From Stomorhina lunata (lineage: Eukaryota > Arthropoda > Insecta > Diptera > Rhiniidae), in contig OW121743.1 of assembly GCA_933228675.1 (NCBI GenBank), positions 60,586,639-60,650,638 of the forward strand: a stretch of 64,000 nucleotides of DNA, given 5' to 3'. Numbering within the stretch: the stretch's first letter is position 1; each line of letters opens with the position of its first letter. Below the pieces are notes generated by a model. That model was not told the DNA's origin, searched no databases, and saw nothing but the letters and a program-made list of their open reading frames with translations. The position numbers and the translations under genes were made by a program. Positions 11,954 through 25,400 of the stretch are shown piece by piece.

Positions 11954-13228
11954 ATGGGCACTTTGCAGTACCAGTACTTTTTTAGTACACATATTTTTTT
12001 TACTTGTACAGCACTTAAATTTTCATTGCCAATAATTTTTACTGATAACGGAAAAAAATCTATATTCAGTAAATTTTACTAATTACTGAAAAAAAAATTC
12101 AGTATTCAGTAAATTTTATTGATTACTAAAAACAATTTCAATATTCAGTAAATTTTACTGATTACTGAAAAAATCAGTAAATTTTACTGAATATTGAAAA
12201 AAATTCAGTAATCAGTAAATGGTACTGATAACTGCAAATAATTTCAGTAATAGATGGGCACTTTGCAGTACCAGTACTTTTTCAGTACATATATTTTTTA
12301 CTAATACTGCACTTCAATTTTCATTACAAGTATATTTTTACTTATTACGGAAAAAAATCAGTATTCAGTAAATTTTACTGATTACTGAAAAAATATTCAG
12401 TAAATGTTACATATTACTAAAAAAATACATATTACTAAAAATAATTTCAATATTCAGTAAATTTTACTGATTACTGAAAAAATTAGTAATCAGAAGATTT
12501 TACTGAATACTAAAATAAAATCAGTAGTCAGTAAAGTTTACTGAATACTAATTCAGGAATCATAAATTTTACTGGTTACTGCAAATAAATTCAGTAATCA
12601 GTAAATTTTACTTATTACTGAATACTGAACACAGTAATCAGTAAAATTTTACTGATTACTGATAAGCAGAGGTTCTTACTACATACTAAAAAACAAAAAT
12701 TAAAAATCTGTAAGAATTTTCGTATGCACTGAATCCTAATAAAATGTCTGGTCTTCGTTTTCAAAGGCTTATTTAACTCCCCATTTGTAATTTAATAAGA
12801 TAAGTACCATAGATTGGTCCTTTGAAGTACCATGACTTACTAAGTACTTGCCTTCAATAACATTTAAATGTTAAAGTAAATATCGATTAAATTTTTTTTT
12901 TAATTTTTGGTGAAAATCTCTAGATGCTGCAATCCCGTCATTAAGCAGTAAAATATACTGATGACTTCAATTAATTTCAGTATTCAGTAAAATTTACTGA
13001 TTACGGAAATTATTATCAGTAATTTGTAAAATTAACTGTTTACTGTTATTTCAGTATTCAGTAAACTTTATTGATTACTGCCAATTTTTTTCAGTAATCA
13101 GTAAAATTTTCTGAATACTGATTTTGTTTCAGTAATCAGTAAGATTTATTGAATACTGATTTTTTTCAGTAATTAGTAAACATTTACTGATTACTGAAAC
13201 TCTTAAGAAAGTAATGCAGAATGCCCAT
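11954..13228. mobile_element. Non-coding element with ATGGGCA ends and palindromic CAGTAATCAGTAAA repeats
   Basis: The left end reads ATGGGCACTTTGCAGTACC and the right end, reverse-complemented, ATGGGCATTCTGCATTAC. The interior is a field of degenerate palindromic repeats, CAGTAATCAGTAAA facing TTTACTGATTACTG. The left-end sequence recurs inside at about 12250, 299 bp further on, so part of the element was duplicated. No target duplication or protein was found. Best read as a MITE or fold-back element; the superfamily is unknown. Confidence 0.55.
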
Positions 13229-13233
13229 TGGGG

Positions 13234-14161
13234 TGACAGGAAAATTTTTTCTTTGATTTCAAATGGTTTTCAACGGAATATTATGACACTAGGTCTAAAA
13301 GTTTAGTTCTGAAAATTTGAGCCAAATCGGACAACATTCAAGGAGCGCGCATCGGGTCCAAAGTTTAAGAGCCCATTTGTATTATAAAAAATGGGTTCTT
13401 TTTTAAGCAATAATATTAATTATTTTTTTTTAATTTAACACAAGTAAAATATGCCGAGCAGCTACTAGAATTTGGCCAAAAATTTTCATTTTCGCGAAAT
13501 TCTTAAATTTTAAGTCGTAATTACGGCGAAACTGTTCAAGATATCGACCTAAGTTTTCTTGAGTTTTATTCTCCCATTTGTCTGTTTTAACACACTGAAG
13601 AACAAATTCTAAATTTGTAATATTTGTTGAACAAAATTTTCAAAAAATTCAAAAATGATTTTTAAAACCGATCTGAGAAAAATGTATCATTTTGCAACAT
13701 GAAAAAACTAAGTTAATTTGATTATATTTAAACAAAACTGAACTATTTACTAGTAACAAGCCATTAAATGATAAATCATGTCTAACTTAGGAATTTCCTT
13801 ATTTACAACATACAATTTTTGGTGCATATCCTTAGGCGCGTTTTCAAAGACATAAATTTTCGGGGGAAAACTGCAATAACTTTTAAATTGCCACATGGAT
13901 TTTCGTCTTTCACAGTTTGAAATTAAGCTGTGTTAGTTTCCTTTAATATTCCATTATTTTTTCTTGTAAAAATTGTTTATTTTTGGTTAAAATTACTCAA
14001 AAATAAAAAAATTAAGCATTTTTCACCATAAACTTTGGACCCGATGCGCGCCCATAGAACGTTGTCCGATTTGGCTCAAATTTTCAGAACTAAACTTTTA
14101 GACCTATTGTTACAATATTCCGTTGAAAAAGTTATAAAATTCGAAAAAACATTATCTGTCA
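13234..14161. mobile_element. Fold-back element (MITE)
   Basis: The two halves are reverse complements. The left arm contains TCAACGGAATATTATGACAC, CTAAAAGTTTAGTTCTGAAA, GCCAAATCGGACAAC and GCGCGCATCGGGTCCAAAG, and the right arm ends with the inverse of the same blocks. It starts at TGACAG and ends at CTGTCA. A middle part with CATATCCTTAGGCG is shared with the elements at about 31020-31800 and 44397-45190. Non-coding. Confidence 0.65.
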
Positions 14162-14268
14162 TACAAAAAATTTTCACTATAATGTCCATGTATGATCAGA
14201 ATATATGTATGTTGCGTGTTAGGATAATTAAAGTGATTTTCGCAAGTAGCCTTAATATTATTATAAAA

Positions 14269-16705
14269 CAAGTAAGAGTGGTATATTCGGCTTTGCCGAA
14301 TCTTGGATACCCTTCACCAATGGTGTTGCAAAAGTACTTAATGTAATTCCAAGCAAAATTTGGTTATACTAGTATTATATGCAAAGAGTCTTTAAAATTA
14401 AGAGTCGGAAAAAGAAAAGCTTTTGGATGGCATCATCATCTAGAATATTTATGCACCCAAAGGTTAGGTTGGGCAGGTGGCAGATGTCTAGGGAAGCTTC
14501 ACTTGGGTTTTAAAGTGGTCCCTTTGTGAAAGATAATGATTACTAGACTACAAGTAGAGAATGCATATTTAAGCCAGCCAGTAGCTTCGAAATAAAATAG
14601 ACACATATTTTACGAACATTTAATAAAGTTCGATAGACCAGATAAACCATGCAGAAAAGATGCTTCAAAATGTAGATGCCCTTACATTTGCAATAGCACA
14701 TCGATTTGATGAAGTTTAAGTATTCTGGCATGCAACCCAAAAACACAGTGCCCAGTGAGGGTTGTGCACTTTAATTCGTACGAATTATCCAACTAGTAAA
14801 GGTTCTTGATTAGTTATGTAAAACTCTGAAGTTAGCGGACTGATTTAGGTCAAAGCTTCAACAATGATAAGCCTTAAAATTATAGGGTATACACTCTTAG
14901 TTTTAGATACATACGTGAAATATATAGCTTTTGAATGGATGGATATCAGCTTTGTCGGAAAAGTTATTAAAGATTTACTTATTTATCTGAAGTTAGTTAA
15001 TTAATTAAAATGAACACTTTATCAATAATATTTGGGATGTATTGTTCCGGACAGATCCGGTGGATGTTTGGAAAGTTTTGCTCTAGTTCCTTGTACAATT
15101 TTAATGTGATTTAATTTATCAGCATTAAATCGATTCCCGGTCGGGGTTATATGGGAGATTTCACTAAATATGAATAGAGCTCGCCCATTTTCAATATCGA
15201 ACTTTTCAAGAGATCAGAAATACTTTTGTCAAATGTTGTCCCTCTAGAAAGTTTATTTTAGGCGCTATCGCCCTGAATATCAATATTGTACAACGTCTTT
15301 ATACTAAATGTCATCATCGTATCTTAGGCGAAGTTATACAGGATCAATTGTCAAACGTGAACGGATTTCTCCCAATTGCAATTAAAAAATTTAAATTTTC
15401 GTTGATATGTGAGATACTTACATACATATATAGGTTTTGAACGGATATCATGTAGTTAGCTGCATTTTTGTACTTTATAGGAAGATTACCTATAATTTGA
15501 TATATAATACATTCTCAAATGTTATCATAACGTTCAAAAGTCAGACACAAAATTAAGATTAATGCAGAGTGTCTGTCTGCTAAAATTAGATTTGTGGAGC
15601 TCCTGGATTTTACACAAAATTTTAGGATATTGTCCCACCCTGAATTTTATCATTGTCGATCAAAACACCATCGCTTAAACGCTAAATTATATCTACCACA
15701 AATTACCGAATGCATCAGGATTTAGTTAATCCCCTGCGAAGAACGCTATTAAATTTCATCAAAATAAACACCTGAGATATCGACAAAACAGGAGCTCCAA
15801 AAACTTGACTACAACAGAAAAAATTACAGACAGGTAGACGGACGGACAAAAAAACAGACGGACGGACAAACAAACAGACGGACGGACAGACAGACAGACA
15901 AACAGACGGACGGACGGACGGACGGAGGTCGCGAAATCGATTCTCCTGCCGATTCAAAGTTGATCGGTACAGTTTGAATGGTATTCGTAATCAGATTTGT
16001 GGAGTATAGATTTTAGAAAATCCTCACACAAAGAACGATGTCAAATTTCATCACAATCGGTCTATAAACACCTGAGATATCGCTAAAACAATACTTACAA
16101 AATGTAAACAAAATTTCTTAGACACGTACTTTGGGCAATTTGCTGTACATCAAATGTAGTGTTATGGCGATATCTCAATTGTTTATGGACCGCTTTTGAT
16201 AAAATTTAATAACGTGCTTGGCGGGGGAATTTCCTAAAATTTGATATAAAATTTATGTAGGTCCGTGCTAAAGGAGGATGGTTTTTCCTATTTCTGCATT
16301 TCATTTTTTCAACAAACATTCTCTAATGCAAACTTTGGGCAATTTGCGATACATCAAATTCAGTGTTTTGGCGATATCTCAGTTGTTTATGGACCGATTT
16401 TGATAAAATTTTACAGAGTACTTTGGGAAACTATTTCCTACAATCTGATATATAACATATTATCACATGTACACCAGGAGTATCTTTTTTCTCTTGTTAT
16501 TTAAAAGTGTGTTTCAATCAAAAATTTTAAAATTTTCGTCTAATTTTTGGTATTTTTTCGATATTTTCGGTGTTTATAAACCGATTTTAATGAAATTTAA
16601 TAGCGTTCATTGCGGGAGAATTTCCTAAAATCTGATATATAATTTATGTAAGAACATCCTCCAGGGGCTTCAGAAACTTGATTTCAACAGACAGACAGAC
16701 AGACG

Positions 16706-16737
<32 letters not shown>

Positions 16738-16874
16738 GACATCGCTTAATCGATTCTCCTCCCGATTCTGAGTCGATCGGTATAATTTTTATGGGGTCTA
16801 CGATCACTAATAAAAAAATTACAAACGGAATCACAAACTTATAATACCCTTTCACCTATTGGTGAAGGGTATAA
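14269..16874 (+). mobile_element. Non-coding dispersed element, mixed family 2 head and family 1-like tail
   Basis: It starts CAAGTAAGAGTGGTATATTC with the subterminal hairpin TTCGGC-TTT-GCCGAA, and ends with the stem-loop ATACCCTTTCACC/GGTGAAGGGTAT. The interior has repeated modules (an ACCGATTTTGAT-AAATTT motif), and two tail-like segments each preceded by CAGA/CGGA microsatellites (15829-15930 and 16688-16741). At 2.6 kb it is longer than its relatives and is probably composite. On the minus strand the microsatellites give Ser-Val-Cys-Leu open frames that are not genes. Confidence 0.65.
15829..15930. repeat. CAGA/CGGA tetranucleotide microsatellite
   Basis: Imperfect run of CAGA and CGGA units, characteristic of the tail of the dispersed family; similar tracts are at 16688-16741 and 40806-40876. 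Confidence 0.9.
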
Positions 16875-18323
16875 TTATAAGTCATAAATTCATTATAAGG
16901 TAGTATCATATATAATAGCGGATTTTTTATGCAAATATTTTCGAGAATTTTGTAAATAAGCTATCACTTCCAGCTTATGTATATATATATATATATATAT
17001 AATTCCCCGACAACATTCCAATTGGAACAAGGGGTACTTCTCTCAGACAATGATCTGCATCCGATTCTATTTTTAGACTCATTGAAAGGGACCTTTTAAC
17101 GCTGGCTCCGAACGGCAAATGCATTAGTTGAAGAAGTTTTATATAGCCTAATACTCAATAACCAGGGGCTAGCTGAGTTATGAGGTGAACAGCCGCTTTT
17201 TTGAAAATTTATTTTTTTAAAGTGAGTCTGGCCGTGAATCGAACTTGGGACCTCTGGTATGCTAGGAGGATGACTAACCTGCTATACCACGGCGGTTCAC
17301 AGTTTGCTCAATTTCGTTAAAAGTAAAGTTGATGATGGTCAAATCAAAGCCATTATCGAGGAAGATCGTCATATAATTGGGCATGTTATTAAAGAAAGAT
17401 TTAATTTATCCACAAGGGCAACAGTAGACAGCATATATCTATAGCCACTCGCCGAAAACTGATAGAACTTGCGATGGGAACTTTTGATACATCCATCATT
17501 TAGCTTCGACCTTGCACCATGAGAAATTTTTGTAAGAACTTGAAAATCGACCTAGTGCAGGTTATAGGCCTAGGTGAGGACATACAAAAATCATTTTCAA
17601 ATATTTCGAAACATGTGCAAAATTTTGAGATATTCGCAAAAAAACTGTTGTCGAGTAGGTTGTAGTACTTTATTACCTCCTGCTTTAACATTTGATGAGT
17701 GATTTGAAAATTTTAATATTCTTAACAAAATAATGCTTTTCATATACAAAGCGACCTTTTCAGAGACTATTCAAACCAGAAAGAAATTGTTTAAGTAGAT
17801 CAAGCCCAACAATATTATACGTTTTGATACTAAGTCATATTGTAACAAATTAAAGTGATTTCTGTTAGTATAAGTAAAATTTCAACTAGTCGATTCATAC
17901 TAATTTTTTTAACCATCATTATCTCAATTCCACTAAGTCAAACCTATGGGAGGCATCAGAAATAACGAACCCTTTCTTACTAAATTCTCACTAAATGACA
18001 CAAGTTTTAGAATCTTTTTTTTGGGATTTAACAAAAATATTAACTTAGTCTTAAAAATATGTTTTCGAACTCATTCCATATTATGTTTTTGAAATATTTA
18101 AACTATCTAAGAAAGCGGATGCGTAGTATTTTCTCTAATTTCTTTATTGATTCAATAGAATTTCTAAAGCTAATATTTAGTACGCGTGGGGTGCAGCTGT
18201 TTTAGTATTTGCTAAATCTAATTGTTCTATATATTTTTTTGCGGAATTTACTTTTTTTTCGATGCCTCCGTAAACATGACATATTTTGTGCATCTTTTGT
18301 GCATAAATTAAAAGAAACATAGA
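16875..18323. other. Intergenic region with a SINE and a TA microsatellite
   Basis: A TA dinucleotide run lies at about 16979-17001. It is followed by the minus-strand SINE at 17000-17300. From 17300 to 18323 I see no gene and no recognised repeat. Confidence 0.5.
17000..17300 (-). repeat. tRNA-derived SINE, near full length
   Basis: Read on the minus strand it begins with an A box (TGGTATAGCAGGTTAGTC) and B box (AAGTTCGATTCACGG), then CAGACTCACTTTAAAAAAA, then a body containing CTCAGCTAGCCCCTGG and TTGAGTATTAGGCTAT. The same order occurs at 39196-39430 on plus and, truncated, at 4550-4640. The box spacing is that of a tRNA promoter but the anticodon region is not tRNA-like, so it is a SINE and not a tRNA gene. 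Confidence 0.7.
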
Positions 18324-19680
18324 CAAGTAAGAGTGTTATATTCGGCTGTGCCGAATCTTATATACCCACCATCAAGTTGTACAAGTGCAATGTTGACCAA
18401 ATGTGGTATTTTGTTGGTAAAATATTTGGACTAAAATCGGTTGCAGTAGTATAGTTAGTATAGTTCAACATTTAAAAGTATCTAAGTGGTTTCCCTAGTA
18501 TTTACCTTGCACAAAATGTTATTCCATTAGCTATCTAATTTCGTAGGTGCTATCTTAATATACTGAATATACCTCAAAATCCTTTTGATTGTAAATATTG
18601 AAAGGGGACGTTATATACACAAGAACTATAGCTAAATGTTGACCGATTGCTGCAAAATTGTATATACTGGCTGGTATTTATATAAAGTTTATTTCTGCAA
18701 AATTTAGTGGCCATAGCTGTCACAGTTTATAATTTAATAGCTTTTAACTGACATTAGTGGCATTTAAGTGGTTTCCGGGAGCGGTTTTTATATATAGGCT
18801 ATGGTCAAATATGGACCGATTTTTATAAAATGTAATATACTGACAAATAGTTGCATTAAACTTCTCTATTCTAAATTTAGTCGTCAGAGCTATTACAATA
18901 GTATTCAATTTATCATCATTCATGTGTTTCCCGGGGCGGGGTTATATGGGAGCTCTAACTAAATGTGAACCAATTTCGCCCAGTTTCAGTACTTAACTTC
19001 TGTTACATATCAAAAATACTTTTGTACAATTTTGTCTCTCTAGCTCTTGTTGTTAAGGAGCTATTGCGCTTTTATCTGACGGACTTATGTGTTTCCATAA
19101 GCTTTTTATATGGGAGCAATGGTCAAATAGTGACCGATTAAAACAAAATTTTACACACTGGCTGGTAATTAAATAAGACTTCCTTGTGCTTAATTTAGTG
19201 GCCAAAGCTATTACAGTTTGTCATTTATAGGCATTTAAGTGTATTTCAGGATGAATTTAGGCTGTTTCCGTAAGTTTTTTGTATGGGAGCAATGGTTAAA
19301 TGTGAACCCATTCCGATGAAATTTTATACGTTGCCTAGTGCTTATGTAAAACTTTTAGCTGTTATAATAGCTGTTATAATTTGTCATTTATTATCAAATA
19401 AGCGATTAGCCCAGACGAGGTTATACGGGAGCTATGGTCAAATGTGGTCTCATAGATGAAGAATGTTTTCACCAAGTTTCAGTGAGCTAGCTCCTTTCGT
19501 TTAGGCGTTATCGTGATTTCAACAGACAGACAGACAGTCGGACATCGCTCAGTCGTCTTAAAATTTCATAAGGATTCAGAATATATATCGTTTTTGAGTC
19601 ATTTTTGAGTCAATATTAAGGAAATTACAAACGGAATGACAATCCCAATATACCCCCCACTTTTTTGATGGTGGGTATAA
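18324..19680 (+). mobile_element. Family 2 non-coding element, complete
   Basis: It starts CAAGTAAGAGTGTTATATTC with the hairpin TTCGGC-TGT-GCCGAA and ends TTGATGGTGGGTATAA. The inside consists of five or so diverged modules of about 230 bp (ATGGGAGCTATGGTCAAA then GACCGATT), then a CAGA tract, GGACATCGCTCAGTCGTC and a conserved tail with AAATTACAAACGGAATGACA. No ORF. This copy serves as the uninterrupted reference for the nested copies at 40.6-44.07 kb and 50.3-53.57 kb. Confidence 0.75.
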
Positions 19681-20030
19681 AAAGGGGATGTTTTATACAT
19701 AAGAACTTTAGCCAAATGTTGACCGACTGTTAAACGATTAGCCCAGACGAGGGTATACGGGAGCTATGGTCATATGTAAACCGATTTTGCCCGATTTCAA
19801 TACCAAAATTTTCCAAGAAATGAAAAATACTTATGCCAAATTTCAGTGACCTATATCCTTTCGTTAAGATTTTATCGTGCCGACAACAGACAGACGGACA
19901 TTGCTTAATCGTCTAAGAATTTTATAAGGATTTAGAATATACTTCAATTTTGAGTTAATATTAAGGAAATTACAAACGGAATGACAATTTCAATATACCC
20001 CCCATTCTTTTTGATGGTGGCAATAAAAAT
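19681..20030 (+). mobile_element. Family 2 element, 3' part only
   Basis: Directly follows the complete copy. It repeats a piece of the module region (GACGAGGGTATACGGGAGCT), the CAGACGGACATTGC tract and the tail (AAATTACAAACGGAATGACA), ending with a damaged TTTGATGGTGGCAATAA. Confidence 0.65.
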
Positions 20031-20579
20031 TATATAAATTTATTGTTGTTGCTCTTTTTTGACATAATTCTTAAACCAGTTTCTTAATTGTGAAAAATAT
20101 TTAACCTCACTTAAAAGTATATAAAACTCCCTTTCCATTGAAGTATAACATGTCTACCTTGTCTTATTTTGGTAGAATCTATAGAAGGAAATAATCATTT
20201 TTGAAAACAATAGGGAAATTGATTCTGAGTCGATTGATTACTCGTACTGAAAGGTGGGTTACTAATACTATCTATTCGTTACAAACATTAGCACAAACCT
20301 AATATACACTTTTCGCATATGATTATATACTAAATATGCAAATATATGCAGATAATTATCTGCATATGAAATACAGTATTGAATGTAGAAAATTGTTTGG
20401 AACAGATCTTTATGGCATTTTTATGATTTTCAGAATTAAAAAAAGTAAGCAATAAAGGAAAAGTTTTTTTAATTTTTTCGATTTCAGTAGAAATCTGATA
20501 AACGATAAAATGCTCTTTTTCTGTTGGCTACCTGTCGCCCTTGCTTCATTTTGATTTGACATCGATTTGACTTAGTCAC

Positions 20580-21760
20580 ATTTTTTGGTCAATTGCCTTC
20601 GGCAAGTCCTCAAGGACATGTAATGGCCAGTGCAAATTGTAGTAACTCGAAAACTGTTTAACCAATTTTAAACATATGTAGCTTATTGGAAATAAATAGC
20701 GTTAATTTTGCAAAAACTTAAAAATTATAAAATTTTTCCGATATAAACTTGATTTGTCAGCTTTAGGACCTGGGCGACATGTGTTAGCGTTGGCCAATTT
20801 GTCTAAAATTTTGTGGGTGTAAGTTCCTCACCAAATCTCACAATAATCCGACCGGCACTACTTGAAATTCTAAAATCTATTTTTTTCACACATTTAAAAA
20901 ACCCTGTATACGTATATCAAGCAAAAAATATAAAGTTTTGTGAAAATGAGTGTATTCACTTAACTGTGAATAAATTCGAAAATAATCAATCGATTTTTAT
21001 AATCGACATCTCGTTTTGTTGCTATTATTTGTGGCTTTGCGACAGAATAATGAATCTGAACATTTTTTTGCCGTTTTCTATTTTTCATGATTTTTTTAAA
21101 ACAAAAATTTTTGCCATTTTTATGTAAAAATATACTTTTTTCTTAAATTTTTTATTATAATTTTGATACTATAGATCCGATTGAAACGCGATATATAGAC
21201 GAATCAAAGGCAATGTAAATATTAATTTTTCTGAGTTTATTTCAATAATATCGGACTAGTTGTTTTTGAGTTATCATTAGTTATTTGAAGAAACGTCTAA
21301 AAAAAAATTGCAATTAAAAAAAAAAAAAAATTTAAAAATCTTGCCATAGAATTTAAAAATTTTACCATTTTTGTACTCAGGTAGCCATGATACATCAAAT
21401 GTATATAGTGGTTACTCGAGGACATTTTTGCTGTTGCCTTGTGTAATTCTTAAATTTTTTATTATAACTCTGATACTATAGATCCGATTGAAACGCGATA
21501 TATAGACGAATCAAAGGCAATGTAAATATTAATTTTTCTGATTTTATTTCAATAATATCGGACTAGTTGTTTTTGAGTTATCATTAGTTATTTGAAGAAA
21601 CGTCTAAAAAAAATTGCAATTAAAAAAAAAAAAAAAAATTTAAAAATCTTGCCATAGAATTAAAAAATTTTACCATTTTTGTACTAAGGTAGCCATGATA
21701 CATCAAATGTATATAGTGGTTACTCGAGCACATTTTTGCTGTTGCCCTGTGTAATCGATA
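20580..21760 (+). mobile_element. Relative of the fold-back element at 32810-34154, with a 306-bp tandem duplication
   Basis: Matches one arm of the fold-back element: TAAACTTGATTTGTCAGC, GGCGACATGTGTTAGCG and the right end ATAGTGGTTACTCGAG then CTGTTGCCCTGTGTAAT. The segment around ATAGATCCGATTGAAACGCG occurs at 21170 and again at 21476, a 306-bp direct duplication including the terminus. Non-coding. Confidence 0.6.
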
Positions 21761-22330
21761 TATTGTTGTAAAACTTAACATTTAGGAAAATTTTGTATGA
21801 TATTTGTATAACCCTGTTTTTTAGTCAACGCAGTCAATTGGTACAAAAACAAAAGGTAGCGGAGAGGAAATAATACCTAAGACCTATAGGAACTAGTAAT
21901 AAGTGAAGAAAACTATAAATAACATTAAATAGAGCACGTTTATAATTATAAAATCAAACTAATTAAAACGTGTATTAAAATATATTAAATAAAAAAAATA
22001 ATATAATAGACAAACAAATAAACTATTATTGGTTTTAAGTTTTTTATATCATTAAAAAAATATGTATTTGTTTAATTTTATTTTATTTTAATTTTATAAA
22101 ATTTCTTTTTGTTGCTAGTTATTCTCCTGTATTTAAGAATTTCATATCTATATTCGAAATCATAAAAAATATGTTTGTAATCTAAGTTAAGCTGGGAAAC
22201 ATTAAAATTTGTATATATAGCTCTTTGTTCTTTAGATGATCTTTACCAAATATTAGGTTTTAATTCTAACATATTTTCATTCAAAATAAATAAGCAAATA
22301 TTTATTTTATTAAAAACTCTATCAAGCGGA
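21761..22330. other. Upstream region of the 22.4 kb lipase gene
   Basis: AT-rich, no recognised repeat or gene. Regulatory elements are expected here but none can be named from sequence. Confidence 0.4.
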
Positions 22331-22370
22331 TATAAAAAGCCTGGTCCAACAAGCGAAAATCTTACAGTTG
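22331..22370 (+). promoter_or_regulatory. Core promoter: TATA box and initiator
   Basis: TATAAAAAGCC at 22331 with TTACAGTTGC about 31 bp downstream, 102 bp before the ATG. The arrangement matches that of the 10.4 kb gene. Confidence 0.8.
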
Positions 22371-22432
22371 CTTAACTGAACGGATCGTTAAAGTTAAGTG
22401 TTTTTATAAAATTAGATCTCGGAGAAAAAACA

Positions 22433-25400
22433 ATGAAGCTTTTATATTCTATGATACTTCTTTGCTTTCTGGCTCACTCCAGTAGCTTAGATATATTGAA
22501 ACCCGTTAAAGATATTATCGATATAGTTGACAGTCTTATACCATCACCCTCAAAACTATTTCATCTTTCGAAAGAAGTTCTTTTGGTTTTGCCTGAAAAG
22601 GCGGTGCTGCAGGGCATGAATTTTTATTGTAAGTAAAATTGAAGAACTTAAAATATCTTAGAATAATTTCTGGATATTTCTATGACAGGTACTGCCTTGA
22701 GAGTTACTGGAATTCCTCCCTTCTTTACACCCTCCATGAGTTCCTTGTCCTTACGTTTACACAACGGCTGCAAGGAAACCAAAGTTCCCTTAGACGAAGT
22801 CGATCAACTTTTAGTAAATCCCGACTTTGATGTTAACAAACCTACGGTCTTATTTGTTACCGGTTGGATTTCAAGTTCGGAGCAGGGTTATGTTTGGGAT
22901 ATGGCTAATGCTTATGGCTGCAGAGGAGGTTATAATTTCTTGGTAAGTGTTTAAAAGCAAGAATAGAGTCTTCTTTCAAGGAAATAAATAAGAAATTTTA
23001 TGCCGAAAATATTCTACAAAAAATTTTAAAACCGAAAATTTTCTTTAGAAAATTTTAAAACCGATAATTTTGTATAAAAAATTAAAAAAAAAAAATTTAA
23101 AACCGAAAATTTTCTATAAAAAATTTTAAAACCGAAATTAAAAAAAAAATTTAAAACAGAAAATTTTTTATAAAAAAATTTAAAACCGAAAATTTTCTAT
23201 AAAAAAGTTTTAATCGAAAATTTTCTATAAAAAATCTTATACCTATAACTTTCTATAAAAATTTTTATATTGAAAATTTTTTTTAAAAAATTTTAAGACA
23301 GAAAATTTTCCATAAAAAAATTTTAAAACCGAAAATTTTCTATAAAAAATTTTAAAACAGAAAATTTTCTATAACATAATTTAAAATTAAAAATTTTTTA
23401 TAAAAAAAATTTAAAACAGAAAATTTTCTATAAAAATGTTTTAATCGAAAATTTTCTATTAAAAATTTTATACCGATAATTTTCTATAAAAAAAAAATTA
23501 AAACCGAAAATTTTCTATAAAAAAATTTAAAACCGAAAATTTTTTATAAAAAAATCTAAAACCAAAATTTTTTATAAAAAATTTAAAACCGAAAATTTTC
23601 TATAAAAAAATTTAAGACCAAAATTTTTTATAAAAAAATCTAAAACCAAATTTTTTTTTAAAAAATTTAAAACCAAAAATTTTCTATTAAAAATTTTAAA
23701 ACCGAAAATTTTCTATAAAAAATTTTAAACCGAAAATTTCTATAAAAAATTTTATACCAAAAATTTTCTATAAAAAAATTTAAAACTAAAATTTTTAATA
23801 AAAAAAAAATTAAAACCAAAATTTTTTATAAAAAAAATTAAAACCGAAAATTTCTATACAAAATTTATACCATAAATTTTATATAAAAAAATTGTATACA
23901 ATAAATTTTCAATAAGAAATTTTATGCCGAAAATTTTCTATAAAAAATTTTATAGCGAAAATTTTCTATAAAAAATTTTATAGCGAAAATTTTCTATAAA
24001 AAAATTTTATACCGAAAATTTACTATAAAAAATTTTAAACCGAAAATTTTCTATAAAAAATTCTAAAAACATAAATTTTCTATAAAAATTTTATACCGAA
24101 AATTTTCTATTAAAAAAATTTTATACCGAAAATATTCTATAAAAAATTTTATACCGAAAATTTTCTATAAACAATTTCATGCCGAAATTTTTCTGTAAAA
24201 AATTTTATACCGAAAATTTTTTATAAAAAAATTGAAAACCGAAAATTTTCTACAAAAAATTTTATACCGGAAATTTTCTACAAAAAATTTTATAACTAAA
24301 CTTTTCTATAAAAAATTTTATACCTAAAATTTTCTATAAAAAATTCTAAAAACATAAATTTTCCATAAAAATTTTATACCGAAAATTTTCTATAAAAAAA
24401 TTTTATACCGAAAATATTCTATAAACAATTTCATACCGAAATTTTTCTGTAAAAAATGTTATACCGAAAATTTTTTATAAAAAAATTTAAAACCGAAAAT
24501 TTTCTATAAAAATTTTATACCGGAAATTTTCTATAAAAATTTTATACCGAAAATTTTCTATAAAAATATTTTATACCGAAAATATTCTATAAAAAATTTT
24601 ATACCGAAAATTTTCTATAAACAATTTCATACCGAAATTTTTCTGTAAAAAATTTTATACCGAAAATTTTCTATAAAAAATTTTATACCGAAAATTTTCT
24701 ATTAAAAATTTTATACCGTAAATTTTTGATAAAAAATTTTATATCGAAAATTTTCTATAAAAAATTTTATACCAAAAATTTTCTATAAAAAATTTTATAC
24801 CGAAAATTTTCTTTAAAAAATATTATAACGAATATTTTCTTTAAAAAATTTTATAACGAAAATTTTCTTTAAAAAATTTTATAACAAAAATTTTCGATAA
24901 AAAATTTTATACTGAAAATTTTCTATAAAAAATTTAAAACCGATTTTTTTTATAAAAAAAAATTAAAACCAAAATTTTTGATAAAAAAAATTCAAGACCG
25001 AAAATTTTCTATAAAAAAATTGTAAAACCGAAAATTTTCTATAAAAAATTGTAAAACCGAAAATTTCCTATAAAAAATTTGATACCGAAAATTTTCTACA
25101 AAAAATTTTATAACGAAAAAATTCTATTCTTCTTTCAAAAGAAGAATAGAGTCTCTTTCCAAGAAACACTTTAATTAACTTATTTGACTTTCAGGGTTTC
25201 AATACCGTCAACACTCTTCACACCCTGTACACCTGGTCTGCCTATAATACCGAAGAAGTGGGTGAACGTTTGGGCAAGGCTCTTGTTATACTCAATGAAA
25301 AAGTTCCTGCTGAGAACATACATTTGATTGGTCATAGTTTGGGCGCCCATATTGTTGGCTATGCTGGTCGCTATTTCCGGAATTCAACCGGCCTTACTCT

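Noticed and set aside
14035..14346. 103-residue frame starting in the fold-back element
   Set aside because: It crosses the end of one transposon and the start of another; no domain-like content.
15715..15957. Minus-strand frame rich in Ser-Val-Cys-Leu and Arg-Pro-Ser-Val
   Set aside because: It is the translation of a CAGA/CGGA microsatellite in a transposon tail. The same applies to 16670-16855 and 27899-28156.
20813..21127. 104-residue plus-strand frame
   Set aside because: Within a repeated fold-back-type element; the homologous arm at 33068-33271 encodes the same motif antisense with changes, so it is not conserved as protein.
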